Source: Desulfomonile tiedjei (GTDB lineage Bacteria; Desulfobacterota; Desulfomonilia; Desulfomonilales; Desulfomonilaceae). Taken from it: 5,382 nucleotides of DNA. Below are positions 1-5,382 of the stretch, piece after piece. The first letter of the stretch is position 1. Each line of letters opens with the position of its first letter. Below the pieces are notes generated by a model that was given only the letters and a program-made list of their open reading frames with translations, searched no databases and was not told where the DNA came from. A program made the position numbers and the translations under genes. Location of the stretch: the NCBI GenBank assembly GCA_020718965.1, contig DYRE01000068.1, positions 3,938-9,319 of the forward strand, given 5' to 3'.

Positions 1-232
1 ACCACTTTTTGCGCTAACCTGTACAGGAATTGCGCTTTAATGAACAGAGACATTTGCGGATAAGCTACGTTCCCAAAAAAAATTTATTTCTTTGGTTTTA
101 TCTAGAAATTAGGCGCCAAAATTGCTTCACAAAATGGTGAGATAACTTCGCCCCAATCGTTGAACAAGATTTACGCTGACATTTATGAAAAGCCGGAAAT
201 CCGTGCAGATTCTGCGGTAGTTTCTCAAAAAT
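1..232. other. Left-edge intergenic region, no supportable gene
   Basis: I see no convincing gene here. Two plus-strand frames are open from the left edge but stop within 63 nt. One minus-strand frame runs off the edge from an ATG at 51-53 for only about 17 codons, with no Shine-Dalgarno. The stretch at 75-110 is AT-rich, with an A8 run followed by T-rich sequence and no GC hairpin before it, so it is not a standard terminator. A weak hairpin (CCG-T-GCAGA against TCTGC-GG, 201-217) lies just after the stop of the minus-strand gene, but no T-run follows it in that gene's direction. Transcription end there remains unassigned. Confidence 0.5.
9..36. repeat. 10-bp palindrome flanked by 7-bp direct repeats
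   Basis: The perfect palindrome CCTGTACAGG (18-27) is flanked on each side by an AA dinucleotide and then by a direct copy of TTGCGCT (9-15 and 30-36). The two TTGCGCT copies are 21 bp apart, close to two helical turns. This looks like an operator layout, but it does not match any regulator site I recognise, and the gene it would control lies outside the window. Chance is a real alternative for elements this short. Confidence 0.3.
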
Positions 233-652
233 TCATTTCCCGACGTCGTCAGCAATAGTCACCTTAAAATTACCAGGGGAAGATTCAACATCCGGCTTGG
301 TTTTGTCAGGATGTGTGTTGATAACCATCCAGCGCCATGTACCAACAGCGTCAGGGGTGAATTCAAATGAGGTTCTTCCCTTGGGAACCTTGAGCAAAAC
401 GTATGTCCCTGACGGCCTTATGAAAACAACATAAAATCCTTCGCCCAAAAGCGGGCCATGATCACAAACCCATCTGAACTCGCCTGGATTGCCCAACTCA
501 ATTACAGAGGATTCCATCAACTCTGGTTTGCATATCTCTCCAATGCCGTGTTGCTCACAAAAAGCGCACGCAGCTCGAAGCATGACGCATAGAGCTACTA
601 GAGTAACTGAGGATCGAGACAATCTTCTTTTGCAACTTTTCGGCATGTTCAT
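233..652 (-). CDS. Small exported protein, single beta-sandwich-like domain, function unknown
   Basis: I do not recognise this 139-residue protein. It has a typical Sec signal peptide: a basic n-region (K8 R9 R10, R13), a hydrophobic core at about 16-28 and an A-C-A motif at 28-30 for cleavage before F31. No cysteine sits in a proper lipobox, so a soluble exported (periplasmic or secreted) protein is likelier than a lipoprotein. The mature part, about 109 residues, alternates hydrophobic and polar residues as beta strands do (EFRWVC, FYVVFIRP, TYVLLKVP, TSFEFTP, TWRWMVI, NFKVTIADD). It ends like an Ig or fibronectin-III type domain, in which 'aGtWrw' strands precede a final 'fkVtI' strand. 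Three cysteines (32, 41, 63) remain after cleavage and could form one disulphide. There are no catalytic motifs. The start at 652 has a weak GAAGG about 15 nt upstream; the Met two codons in (646) is an equal alternative. It is a lone gene, transcribed away from the hydrolase. That it is a real exported protein is fairly sure; the fold is inferred. Confidence 0.72.
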   Translation of the reverse strand: MNMPKSCKRRLSRSSVTLVALCVMLRAACAFCEQHGIGEICKPELMESSVIELGNPGEFRWVCDHGPLLGEGFYVVFIRPSGTYVLLKVPKGRTSFEFTPDAVGTWRWMVINTHPDKTKPDVESSPGNFKVTIADDVGK

Positions 653-692
653 CCAACTAACACCAAGCCTTCTACAAAAACCTAAACTAATG

Positions 693-711
693 ATTGTTAA
701 TTTGCAACAAT
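693..711. promoter_or_regulatory. Inverted repeat over the leftward transcription start, operator candidate
   Basis: ATTGTT (693-698) and AACAAT (706-711) form a perfect 6-bp inverted repeat with a 7-nt centre that contains TTGC. It overlaps the leftward -10 element and the predicted start point, where a repressor would typically bind. No T-run follows on either strand, so an intrinsic terminator is unlikely. The regulator is unknown. Confidence 0.3.
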
Positions 712-738
712 AATAAGGGTTCTTGAGTTAATAGTCAG
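710..738 (-). promoter_or_regulatory. Sigma70-like promoter for the exported-protein gene
   Basis: Read on the minus strand, CTGACT (738-733) and TATTAT (715-710) are 17 nt apart. They match the TTGACA/TATAAT consensus at 4 of 6 and 5 of 6 positions. Transcription would begin near 703, giving a leader of about 50 nt before the start codon at 652. Position, spacing and orientation all fit the minus-strand gene. It is a pattern match only. Confidence 0.45.
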
Positions 739-748
739 AGGGAATCAG

Positions 749-777
749 TTTAGACCAGTCTCTATTGATTTTATAAC
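749..777 (+). promoter_or_regulatory. Sigma70-like promoter facing the hydrolase
   Basis: TTTAGA (749-754) and TATAAC (772-777) are 17 nt apart, matching consensus at 4 of 6 and 5 of 6 positions. The predicted start is near 784. It lies back to back with the leftward promoter, with only 10 nt between the two -35 elements, as expected for divergent promoters. The start is about 290 nt upstream of the hydrolase, so it would give a long leader or serve the interrupted frame at 769-1038. I saw no better match nearer the hydrolase. Confidence 0.33.
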
Positions 778-1038
778 GCGATTCTTCTAAAAACATTGAA
801 GCCTCTAAATTATTTGATTCCGGCAGGCGATTTTTCCCAAAAGATTGAAGACTCCTTGCGATTCGCGCTTGATGAGGCGGCTTTGCAAAAACTTGCATTT
901 GTGAGGCTATTTATGAGCGACGCGGGGTCGTAAAATCTTGCTTGGAGTTACAGACATGCGCAAATGTCACTCAAACGCCGGCAAGATCCGTCACTAATAG
1001 AATGTCAACTTGCGGTTCCAAACCTCAAACATTTCTAA
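769..1038 (+). pseudogene. Possible decayed small gene, interrupted by one in-frame stop
   Basis: One frame reads through most of the divergent intergenic region. From 769 to 930 it encodes 54 protein-like codons, with a helix-like stretch (IEDSLRFALDEAALQKLAF, 844-900). TAA follows at 931-933, then 34 more open codons to a TAA at 1036-1038. The first segment has ordinary amino-acid composition and amphipathic periodicity, unlike typical intergenic translation. It has no ATG until 913 and no Shine-Dalgarno before the TTG codons at 796 or 814, so it is unlikely to be an intact gene. It could be a remnant with a lost start and a nonsense mutation, a short protein using a TTG start, or chance: a 54-codon open run is not rare by itself. 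I do not recognise the family. Confidence 0.22.
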
Positions 1039-1064
1039 CACGGCAATGTCTAAATTTATTAACT

Positions 1065-1069
1065 GGAAG
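1065..1069 (+). promoter_or_regulatory. Ribosome binding site of the hydrolase gene
   Basis: GGAAG ends 6 nt before the ATG at 1076. This is a reasonable Shine-Dalgarno and favours that ATG over the Met-Met pair at codons 8-9. Confidence 0.5.
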
Positions 1070-1075
1070 TGAATA

Positions 1076-1954
1076 ATGGAATTAGGCCTGTTTCGCATGA
1101 TGTTTAATAAATTGCTGGAGGCTCTCAGGATTGATAAACCACCAAAAAGCTTTTCTCACATAGACTCCTTAACTTCTCGAAAAGTTGAGGCATTTAAGGT
1201 TTTTTCTGACGGGATAGAGTTGCGGGGCAAAATATTTTTTCCCGCTGCAAGACCTAACATGATGTACCCGGTGATAGTGATATGTCATGGCATTCCGGGT
1301 AGTGGGGCCCCAAGGCCGGCAACTGATCCTGGATATGAGGGACTGGCGCAATCATTTACTTCGTTGGGCCTCGCCGCAGTTATTTTCAACTTCAGAGGTT
1401 GCGGAGACTCTGGAGGAGATTTTGACATGATGGGGTGGACCAGGGATCTGAGAGTAATCCTCAATAAGATTGTAAACACCCCTTTTATCGATCCTACAAG
1501 AATCATTTTGCTGGGGTTCAGCGGAGGAGGCGCCGCCGCAATAAATGTCGCGGCAGATAATTCAAATGTATACGGCCTTGCGGTCGTGGGAACACCATCC
1601 AACTTTGAAATATTCAGGAAGGAGGCTTCGACCATAATCGAAGATTTCCGGAAAAGAGGGATAATAAGGAATCCTGATTTTCCTCCAGATCCCGAGAAAT
1701 GGGCCCACGGCTTTGTCGAGATTGAACCGAGAAAGTGGATATCCTATTTCCAGGGCAAGAATATTTTGATCATGCATGGATCTGATGACGAACTGATACC
1801 TGTAGAACAGGCAGAAGAACTTTTCAGACATGCCCCCTCAGGTTTGGCAAGTCTTGAAATAATTCAGGGAGGGGTCCATAGATTGAGACTGGATGAACGT
1901 TGCCTGAATGGACTCAAGACATGGACACTGGAATTGTTGGGTTGGAAACTTTGA
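1076..1954 (+). CDS. Alpha/beta-fold serine hydrolase (esterase/lipase-like)
   Basis: This 292-residue protein has the full set of alpha/beta-hydrolase landmarks in order. The oxyanion-hole strand and loop are VIVICHGIPGSG (67-77, HG at 71-72). FNFRGCGDSGGDF (104-116) is the usual second strand-turn. The nucleophile elbow GFSGG has Ser149. The acid sits in MHGSDDELIP, where Asp238 fits the H-G-x-x-D-x-x-[VI]-P spacing. The base is His268 in GGVHRL. The family cleaves carboxylic esters, thioesters or related bonds; the substrate cannot be read from sequence. Residues about 175-225, rich in charged and aromatic residues, sit where lid or cap insertions usually lie. There is no signal peptide, so it is probably cytoplasmic. 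The first 20 residues (hydrophobic, with Arg7, Lys12, Arg18) look like an amphipathic helix that might touch a membrane. Strand Pro-Val-Ile-Val preceded by a beta hairpin (SDGIELRGKIFFP, 44-56) resembles prolyl-oligopeptidase/dienelactone-hydrolase-like members. Length and triad are intact. The gene precedes the AsmA-family gene on the same strand. Confidence 0.93.
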   Translation: MELGLFRMMFNKLLEALRIDKPPKSFSHIDSLTSRKVEAFKVFSDGIELRGKIFFPAARPNMMYPVIVICHGIPGSGAPRPATDPGYEGLAQSFTSLGLAAVIFNFRGCGDSGGDFDMMGWTRDLRVILNKIVNTPFIDPTRIILLGFSGGGAAAINVAADNSNVYGLAVVGTPSNFEIFRKEASTIIEDFRKRGIIRNPDFPPDPEKWAHGFVEIEPRKWISYFQGKNILIMHGSDDELIPVEQAEELFRHAPSGLASLEIIQGGVHRLRLDERCLNGLKTWTLELLGWKL

Positions 1955-2131
1955 TATATTCCAGCCCGTATGTGAGCCGGTGTATGCTGTTGCTACCTTG
2001 AATTATCGAGGCGGCCTTCCTGGACCATTCCACAAACTGGACCATCGTAAGCGGTCTTTGCGACAGGTATGGTTGACGCAGAGATCTCAAGCTTGCGCAA
2101 AATGGCCCACCTAAGGATGTTTATTAACAAG
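1955..2131 (+). other. Spacer between hydrolase and AsmA-family gene
   Basis: The spacer is 177 nt, or 114 nt if the AsmA-family gene starts at 2069. I see no GC-rich hairpin with a T-run, so read-through from the hydrolase gene is plausible. No good promoter pair is visible: TATATT at 1955-1960 lacks a well-spaced -35, and TTGACG at 2073-2078 lacks a -10. TTGCGCAA (2093-2100) is an 8-bp palindrome. A plus-strand frame crossing this spacer is open but has no recognisable protein content. Confidence 0.4.
2020..2045 (+). repeat. 9-bp direct repeat CTGGACCAT, 17-bp period
   Basis: CTGGACCAT occurs at 2020-2028 and again at 2037-2045. It lies in the non-coding spacer ahead of the AsmA-family gene, upstream of all its candidate starts. 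It might be a binding site for a regulator or a small duplication. The first copy also forms TGGA-CCAT-TCCA, a minimal hairpin. Confidence 0.3.
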
Positions 2132-5100
2132 ATGACTCGTTCAAAGAAATTGCTCTCAGGCTTACTCGTGGGGTTTTTAGTCATAGCCGCTGGTCTGTTT
2201 CTTACGGCCAGGTTCCTGCCGGAAAGTGATTTCGTCAAACAAACCATTGAATCAAAAGTTGCGGAAGTCACAGGTCGGCAGGTATCTCTGGGAAAAGTGG
2301 AAATCAGAATTGGTTTCCCATCTCTAATCAATGCGGTAGTAGATAACGTATCCGTTTCAGATAATGAAGGGAACCGATTATTTTCTGTCAGAGAAATCAT
2401 GCTAAATATTGGTTTCTGGAGTATCGTTACAGGCAATCCTACAATTGATAATCTAAAGATTTCTGAGGCAACATTTGTGATGTATCGGAACCCTTCAGGT
2501 CACATTGAGAGCTTGCTCTCCAAAAAACCCGAAGCGGCTTCGGAATTTGCCGCCAAGCCCGGATTACAGGAATCCGAATTAACTGAAGAAACGCTTCCTG
2601 AAAAAAGTAGGCCTGTTGAAACAAAAACCGGAACAGCTCCTGAAAAACGTAAATTTTCATGGCCGATCAAATATGTACTGATAGAATCATCCAGACTGAT
2701 ACTTGAGGATACCTCAGTCACTTCACCAGAGCCGACAAGATTTTCTCTTGAAAAGATTAACGGTCAAATCGACCGGGACGGCTCTTCAATAAAATTCAAC
2801 ATGGTGGGAACACCGAACATTCCGGGTGTTCAAAGTTCTGAGCTAATTGCAAACGGATCATTGCTGTTAAGCGATGATTTTACAATCCTGGAAACAGCTC
2901 AAATATCATGCGTCATAGAATCTGCAAAATTGTCGGATCTATCCTTCCTGCCTCGTCCGGTCGCTTCGTGGTTCAACAGACTGGAAATACGTAAACTTGA
3001 TTTAAGTTCCAGAATTGAGCGGGGCAAACTTCCGCGTATTGATTTTTCCTCAGGCCTTTTCCCAACCGGACATACAACCTCAGCTCTCAAGATTACCGGA
3101 TCTGGAGAGCTAACACCTGATTTTGGACAGGTTGAGAAGATCGAATTTCAGGGCGCTTCTGAAGACATTCCGCTTGAGCAAATGGGAGGGATAGTTCCTG
3201 ACAAATTTCTCGATCAAATTGGTCATGAGGGATCAGTTAGTACGGATTTTACCGGTTCGTGGACTAGACCGGGAGATTGGTCTGTTGATGGATCCACTCA
3301 GCTAAAAAATGTCCAGCCACCCCCTAAATTCCGCTTCCTGGGGAAACGTCTGACTACTTCTCTTTCATTCAGAATCACATCGGACTCGTTCTCAATTACG
3401 GATTTCGATCTGCGGAATGAAAATTCGGAAAAGATTCTGAACCTTAAAGGGTTGATCAGTAACCCTTTCTCGGACGCAAGATCATTAAGACTTGATTTGG
3501 CTGTTGGTCTCAAAGGTGAATGGATCGGAGGCGCGGGAATAAAACTACCGCGAGATATGCTGATCCAAGGACCGATGCTTTCCAGGATTCATGTTGAAGG
3601 TCCGCTTAACAAGCTGAAACTGACCCTTGTTGGAGATATGACCGGAACAAAATTCCACTTGAAATCTTTTTTGGAAAAGCAGCCTGGCGTAAAAGCCATT
3701 CTTAGAGGTCAAACCGTACTTTCCCTTGATCTGTCGGGATCTTCTTCGATTCTTCAAGATCCGGTACATTTGGGGATCAAAATTGAAGAAGCAACGGTAA
3801 AGCTGGATCAGGAAGTCCAATCTCTTCATGCTTGCCCTCTCTTTTTGACAGCGGATATGTCGTCTTCCAAAGGCGACCTAAACGTCAGAAAGTTTGATCT
3901 CAAGATATCTCTACCCGACAGAAACGTTGCATTACTCTCTGCCAGCGGGCACGTAAACAGATTAAACTCTGGCTCGCCAGACCTTGGGATCAAAGGTGAA
4001 TTAGCCTTAAGCAGGCAGGTTATCGGCATCCTTGGCGGTACGGTGAAAATCCCGATCGATTTGAAGGGGTTGACAAATTTGAGCTTCAATATTCAAGGAT
4101 CACCTAATTCTTTCAAATGGTCTCTAAGCGCGCCCCTCAAGGATTTGAGCATCTCAATCGGAGACTGGTTTCTCAAAAAAGGTGGCGTGGACCTGGCAAT
4201 AACATCCGTTGGATCATACTCCCCAGAAGAGGTTCATATAAGCCAGGCCAGCCTTAAAGGCCCTGGACTCGTTGTCACAGGCGTCGGAAAAATCTCCGTT
4301 AAGAGTCCAGACGGCGCAACTATTAACCTCGACATAGCCCAGGCCGAACTCGGCGCTTTAGCCACTCTATTTCCACACTTGGGCTCATCTGGTTTGTCTG
4401 GAACTGTTAAAGGAGCTTTAACTCTAGGGGGCTCTCACCAGAAAGAGCCACAAATCAAGGGAATTATTCATCTGATTAGCCTTAATTACAAACCCCTCAA
4501 CAGCCCACTTACATTCGAGAAAATAAACGGCGCAGTTCAGGTATCGGGAACATCCATTGAGGGTAAACAAATTAAGGGGCTTGTTAAAGGAACTATTGAC
4601 GCGCCTGTCAAAGCTTCAATAGAACTTTCAGGTTTGGAAAATCTTGAAAAACTAAGAGGTCAGGCGTCTGTGTCCGCCGGTCCTGGAAAATTGTCCGCAG
4701 GCCGGTTGCGATCCGTTCTTACCGGCGCTCAGAAATTCATTGAGCCTCTTTTGAATCAGGGCAGCAAAATCAAAAGTTTTGATCCGTTCGAATTGCAATC
4801 TCTGACTGCTGATCTTCAAATCGGTGATGGAGTCGTCAAGACGGAAAACCTCAAATTAATCTCGCCAGAACTCGCCATGGGCGCCATCGCCAAAGCTAAC
4901 CTGCGATCCCAGCAAATTGATGTTCTGAGTTACATAAAAGCTTCTGCGACACCACTTTCTTCTATTGGATCTATTCCCATGGTAAAAGACATAATCAAAA
5001 AAAACGAGGGATTTCTTAAAGCTACCGGCCTGGACAGGGAACTCAGGAAATGGGGGATTGATGCGTCAAAAGAGAAAGCAAACGATGCTTCGGAACAACC

Positions 5101-5230
5101 TAAAAAAGAAAACACAGTGAATTTGATAGTAAAAATTGCGGGTCTTTGGGCAGAACCCACTGTTATGCCTGTGCTGGAGAGCGTTCTGCCTCGAGGTCAA
5201 GTCAATCATCTGAAAAGCCTGGTCAATTAA
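2132..5230 (+). CDS. AsmA-family inner-membrane-anchored periplasmic protein
   Basis: The protein has 1032 residues counted from the ATG at 2132. A short basic N-terminus (TRSKK) precedes one membrane helix at about 7-27, giving an N-in signal anchor with the rest in the periplasm. The AsmA N-terminal signature follows: PESDFVKQTIE (30-40), TGRQVSLGKVEI (47-58) and DNVSVSD (71-77). A Glu/Lys/Pro-rich, probably disordered linker occupies about 129-177. Long amphipathic beta-strand repeats then run to the end, with the AsmA C-terminal pattern at about 891-924 (LTADLQIGDGVVKTENLKL, then a run with SPELAMGAIAKANL) and a closing strand NLIVKIAGLWAEP (997-1009) after a charged insert at 977-994. 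The family (AsmA, TamB, YhdP, YdbH) forms long beta-groove structures linked to phospholipid movement to the outer membrane and envelope integrity. Its length lies between AsmA (about 617) and YhdP/TamB (about 1260). Candidate ATGs are 2069, 2102, 2117 and 2132. None has an ideal Shine-Dalgarno. I chose 2132 because it puts basic residues directly before the helix, as in relatives, with TAAGGA (2112-2117) 14 nt upstream. The family is sure; exact start and cargo are not. Confidence 0.9.
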   Translation: MTRSKKLLSGLLVGFLVIAAGLFLTARFLPESDFVKQTIESKVAEVTGRQVSLGKVEIRIGFPSLINAVVDNVSVSDNEGNRLFSVREIMLNIGFWSIVTGNPTIDNLKISEATFVMYRNPSGHIESLLSKKPEAASEFAAKPGLQESELTEETLPEKSRPVETKTGTAPEKRKFSWPIKYVLIESSRLILEDTSVTSPEPTRFSLEKINGQIDRDGSSIKFNMVGTPNIPGVQSSELIANGSLLLSDDFTILETAQISCVIESAKLSDLSFLPRPVASWFNRLEIRKLDLSSRIERGKLPRIDFSSGLFPTGHTTSALKITGSGELTPDFGQVEKIEFQGASEDIPLEQMGGIVPDKFLDQIGHEGSVSTDFTGSWTRPGDWSVDGSTQLKNVQPPPKFRFLGKRLTTSLSFRITSDSFSITDFDLRNENSEKILNLKGLISNPFSDARSLRLDLAVGLKGEWIGGAGIKLPRDMLIQGPMLSRIHVEGPLNKLKLTLVGDMTGTKFHLKSFLEKQPGVKAILRGQTVLSLDLSGSSSILQDPVHLGIKIEEATVKLDQEVQSLHACPLFLTADMSSSKGDLNVRKFDLKISLPDRNVALLSASGHVNRLNSGSPDLGIKGELALSRQVIGILGGTVKIPIDLKGLTNLSFNIQGSPNSFKWSLSAPLKDLSISIGDWFLKKGGVDLAITSVGSYSPEEVHISQASLKGPGLVVTGVGKISVKSPDGATINLDIAQAELGALATLFPHLGSSGLSGTVKGALTLGGSHQKEPQIKGIIHLISLNYKPLNSPLTFEKINGAVQVSGTSIEGKQIKGLVKGTIDAPVKASIELSGLENLEKLRGQASVSAGPGKLSAGRLRSVLTGAQKFIEPLLNQGSKIKSFDPFELQSLTADLQIGDGVVKTENLKLISPELAMGAIAKANLRSQQIDVLSYIKASATPLSSIGSIPMVKDIIKKNEGFLKATGLDRELRKWGIDASKEKANDASEQPKKENTVNLIVKIAGLWAEPTVMPVLESVLPRGQVNHLKSLVN

Positions 5231-5237
5231 AAAATGG

Positions 5238-5344
5238 CTATGGTATTGCTTTAAAAGGAGATCGTCAGGAATCGGGTATGCCCGGATTAAATTTGGGAAT
5301 CGGTCTTAGGCGGACCCTGTTTTTCTGATAGAAAATTACCATAG
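5238..5344 (+). other. Potentially structured 3' region after the AsmA-family gene
   Basis: CTATGGTA (5238-5245) and TACCATAG (5337-5344) are exact reverse complements and could close a loop of about 90 nt. Inside it are a stable hairpin (CGGG-TATG-CCCG at 5273-5284, extendable by AAT/ATT around one bulged G) and a weaker one (GGTC/GACC, 5302-5316). AAAAGGAG (5253-5260) also lies inside but has no start codon at proper spacing. The 16-codon frame from the ATG at 5278, with AGGA 7 nt upstream, is too short to call a gene. The region may be a 3' UTR element or the leader of a gene beyond the window. Confidence 0.22.
5302..5324 (+). terminator. Weak intrinsic terminator candidate after the AsmA-family gene
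   Basis: A 4-bp stem (GGTC 5302-5305, GACC 5313-5316) with a 7-nt loop is followed by CTG and then five T residues (5320-5324). The place is right, about 70 nt after the stop codon, but the stem is short and the T-run is offset by three bases. The stronger hairpin just upstream (5273-5284) lacks a T-run. This is the only terminator-like signal seen on this strand. Confidence 0.3.
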
Positions 5345-5363
5345 TGAATTGATAGTAAAATAC
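5326..5363 (+). repeat. Imperfect 14-nt direct repeat, 24-nt period
   Basis: TGATAGAAAATTAC (5326-5339) and TGATAGTAAAATAC (5350-5363) agree at 12 of 14 positions. The second copy belongs to a longer stretch that nearly repeats part of the AsmA gene's 3' end (5116-5134). Such AT-rich repeats can be operator half-sites for the next gene or traces of slippage. Confidence 0.35.
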
Positions 5364-5382
5364 TACTGAACATTGTTTCATT

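Noticed and set aside
1..53. Minus-strand frame running off the left edge from an ATG at 51-53
   Set aside because: Only about 17 codons are visible, there is no Shine-Dalgarno before the ATG, and the sequence is not recognisable.
489..713. Plus-strand 74-codon frame antisense to the exported-protein gene
   Set aside because: It overlaps the start of a minus-strand gene that has a clear signal peptide; its own product has no protein-like features and no Shine-Dalgarno.
918..930. Short hairpin CGAC-GCGGG-GTCG in the intergenic region
   Set aside because: The stem is only 4 bp and no T-run follows (the next bases are TAAAATC), so it is not a supportable terminator.
49..968. 10-bp inverted repeat GACATTTGCG (49-58) and CGCAAATGTC (959-968) flanking the exported-protein gene
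   Set aside because: An exact 10-bp inverted match is expected several times by chance in a window this size, and there is no transposase, target duplication or longer end similarity.
1908..2114. Plus-strand 68-codon frame across the end of the hydrolase gene and the spacer
   Set aside because: It overlaps the hydrolase C-terminus out of frame, has no Shine-Dalgarno and no recognisable domain.
1993..2436. Minus-strand 147-codon frame opposite the spacer and the start of the AsmA-family gene
   Set aside because: The opposite strand encodes the membrane anchor and the AsmA N-terminal signature, so this is a shadow; its product lacks domain-like features.
5146..5328. Plus-strand 60-codon frame over the end of the AsmA gene, and its 16-codon tail from the ATG at 5278
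   Set aside because: Most of it is an out-of-frame shadow of the AsmA C-terminus. The tail is too short to support as a gene despite AGGA 7 nt upstream.

Overview
The window holds three protein genes in moderately AT-rich DNA (about 45% G+C by eye). A small exported protein is on the minus strand (233-652). Diverging from it are an alpha/beta-fold serine hydrolase (1076-1954) and a large AsmA-family membrane-anchored protein (2132-5230, with a possible upstream start at 2069). AsmA-type proteins span the envelope of diderm bacteria, so the host is Gram-negative in cell plan. The codon usage and protein style would fit a deltaproteobacterial or Desulfobacterota-like lineage, but no marker gene here settles this. 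I see no rRNA, tRNA, CRISPR array, transposase or complete insertion sequence.

Layout: 1-232 has no supportable gene, but carries a tidy palindrome with flanking repeats at 9-36 and an AT-rich tract. 233-652 (minus) is an unrecognised secreted beta-sandwich-like protein. 653-1075 is a divergent intergenic region. It holds two back-to-back sigma70-like promoter candidates (710-738 leftward, 749-777 rightward), a 6-bp inverted repeat over the leftward start region, and a protein-like reading frame interrupted by one stop (769-1038), possibly a decayed gene. 1076-1954 is the hydrolase, with a complete Ser-Asp-His triad. 1955-2131 is a spacer without a clear terminator, containing a 9-bp direct repeat. 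2132-5230 is the AsmA-family gene. 5231-5382 is a non-coding tail with hairpins and short repeats, one of which nearly copies 18 nt of the 3' end of the AsmA gene.

How the genes may work together: the hydrolase and AsmA genes share a strand with no convincing terminator between them, so they may be co-transcribed. AsmA-family proteins are linked to lipid traffic and outer-membrane homeostasis. The hydrolase has an amphipathic-looking N-terminus that could bring it to a membrane. A lipid-related pairing is therefore conceivable, but it is inference from adjacency only. I found no clearly novel multi-gene system. The best leads are the interrupted frame at 769-1038, the unrecognised exported protein with its promoter/operator arrangement, and the repeats after the AsmA gene.
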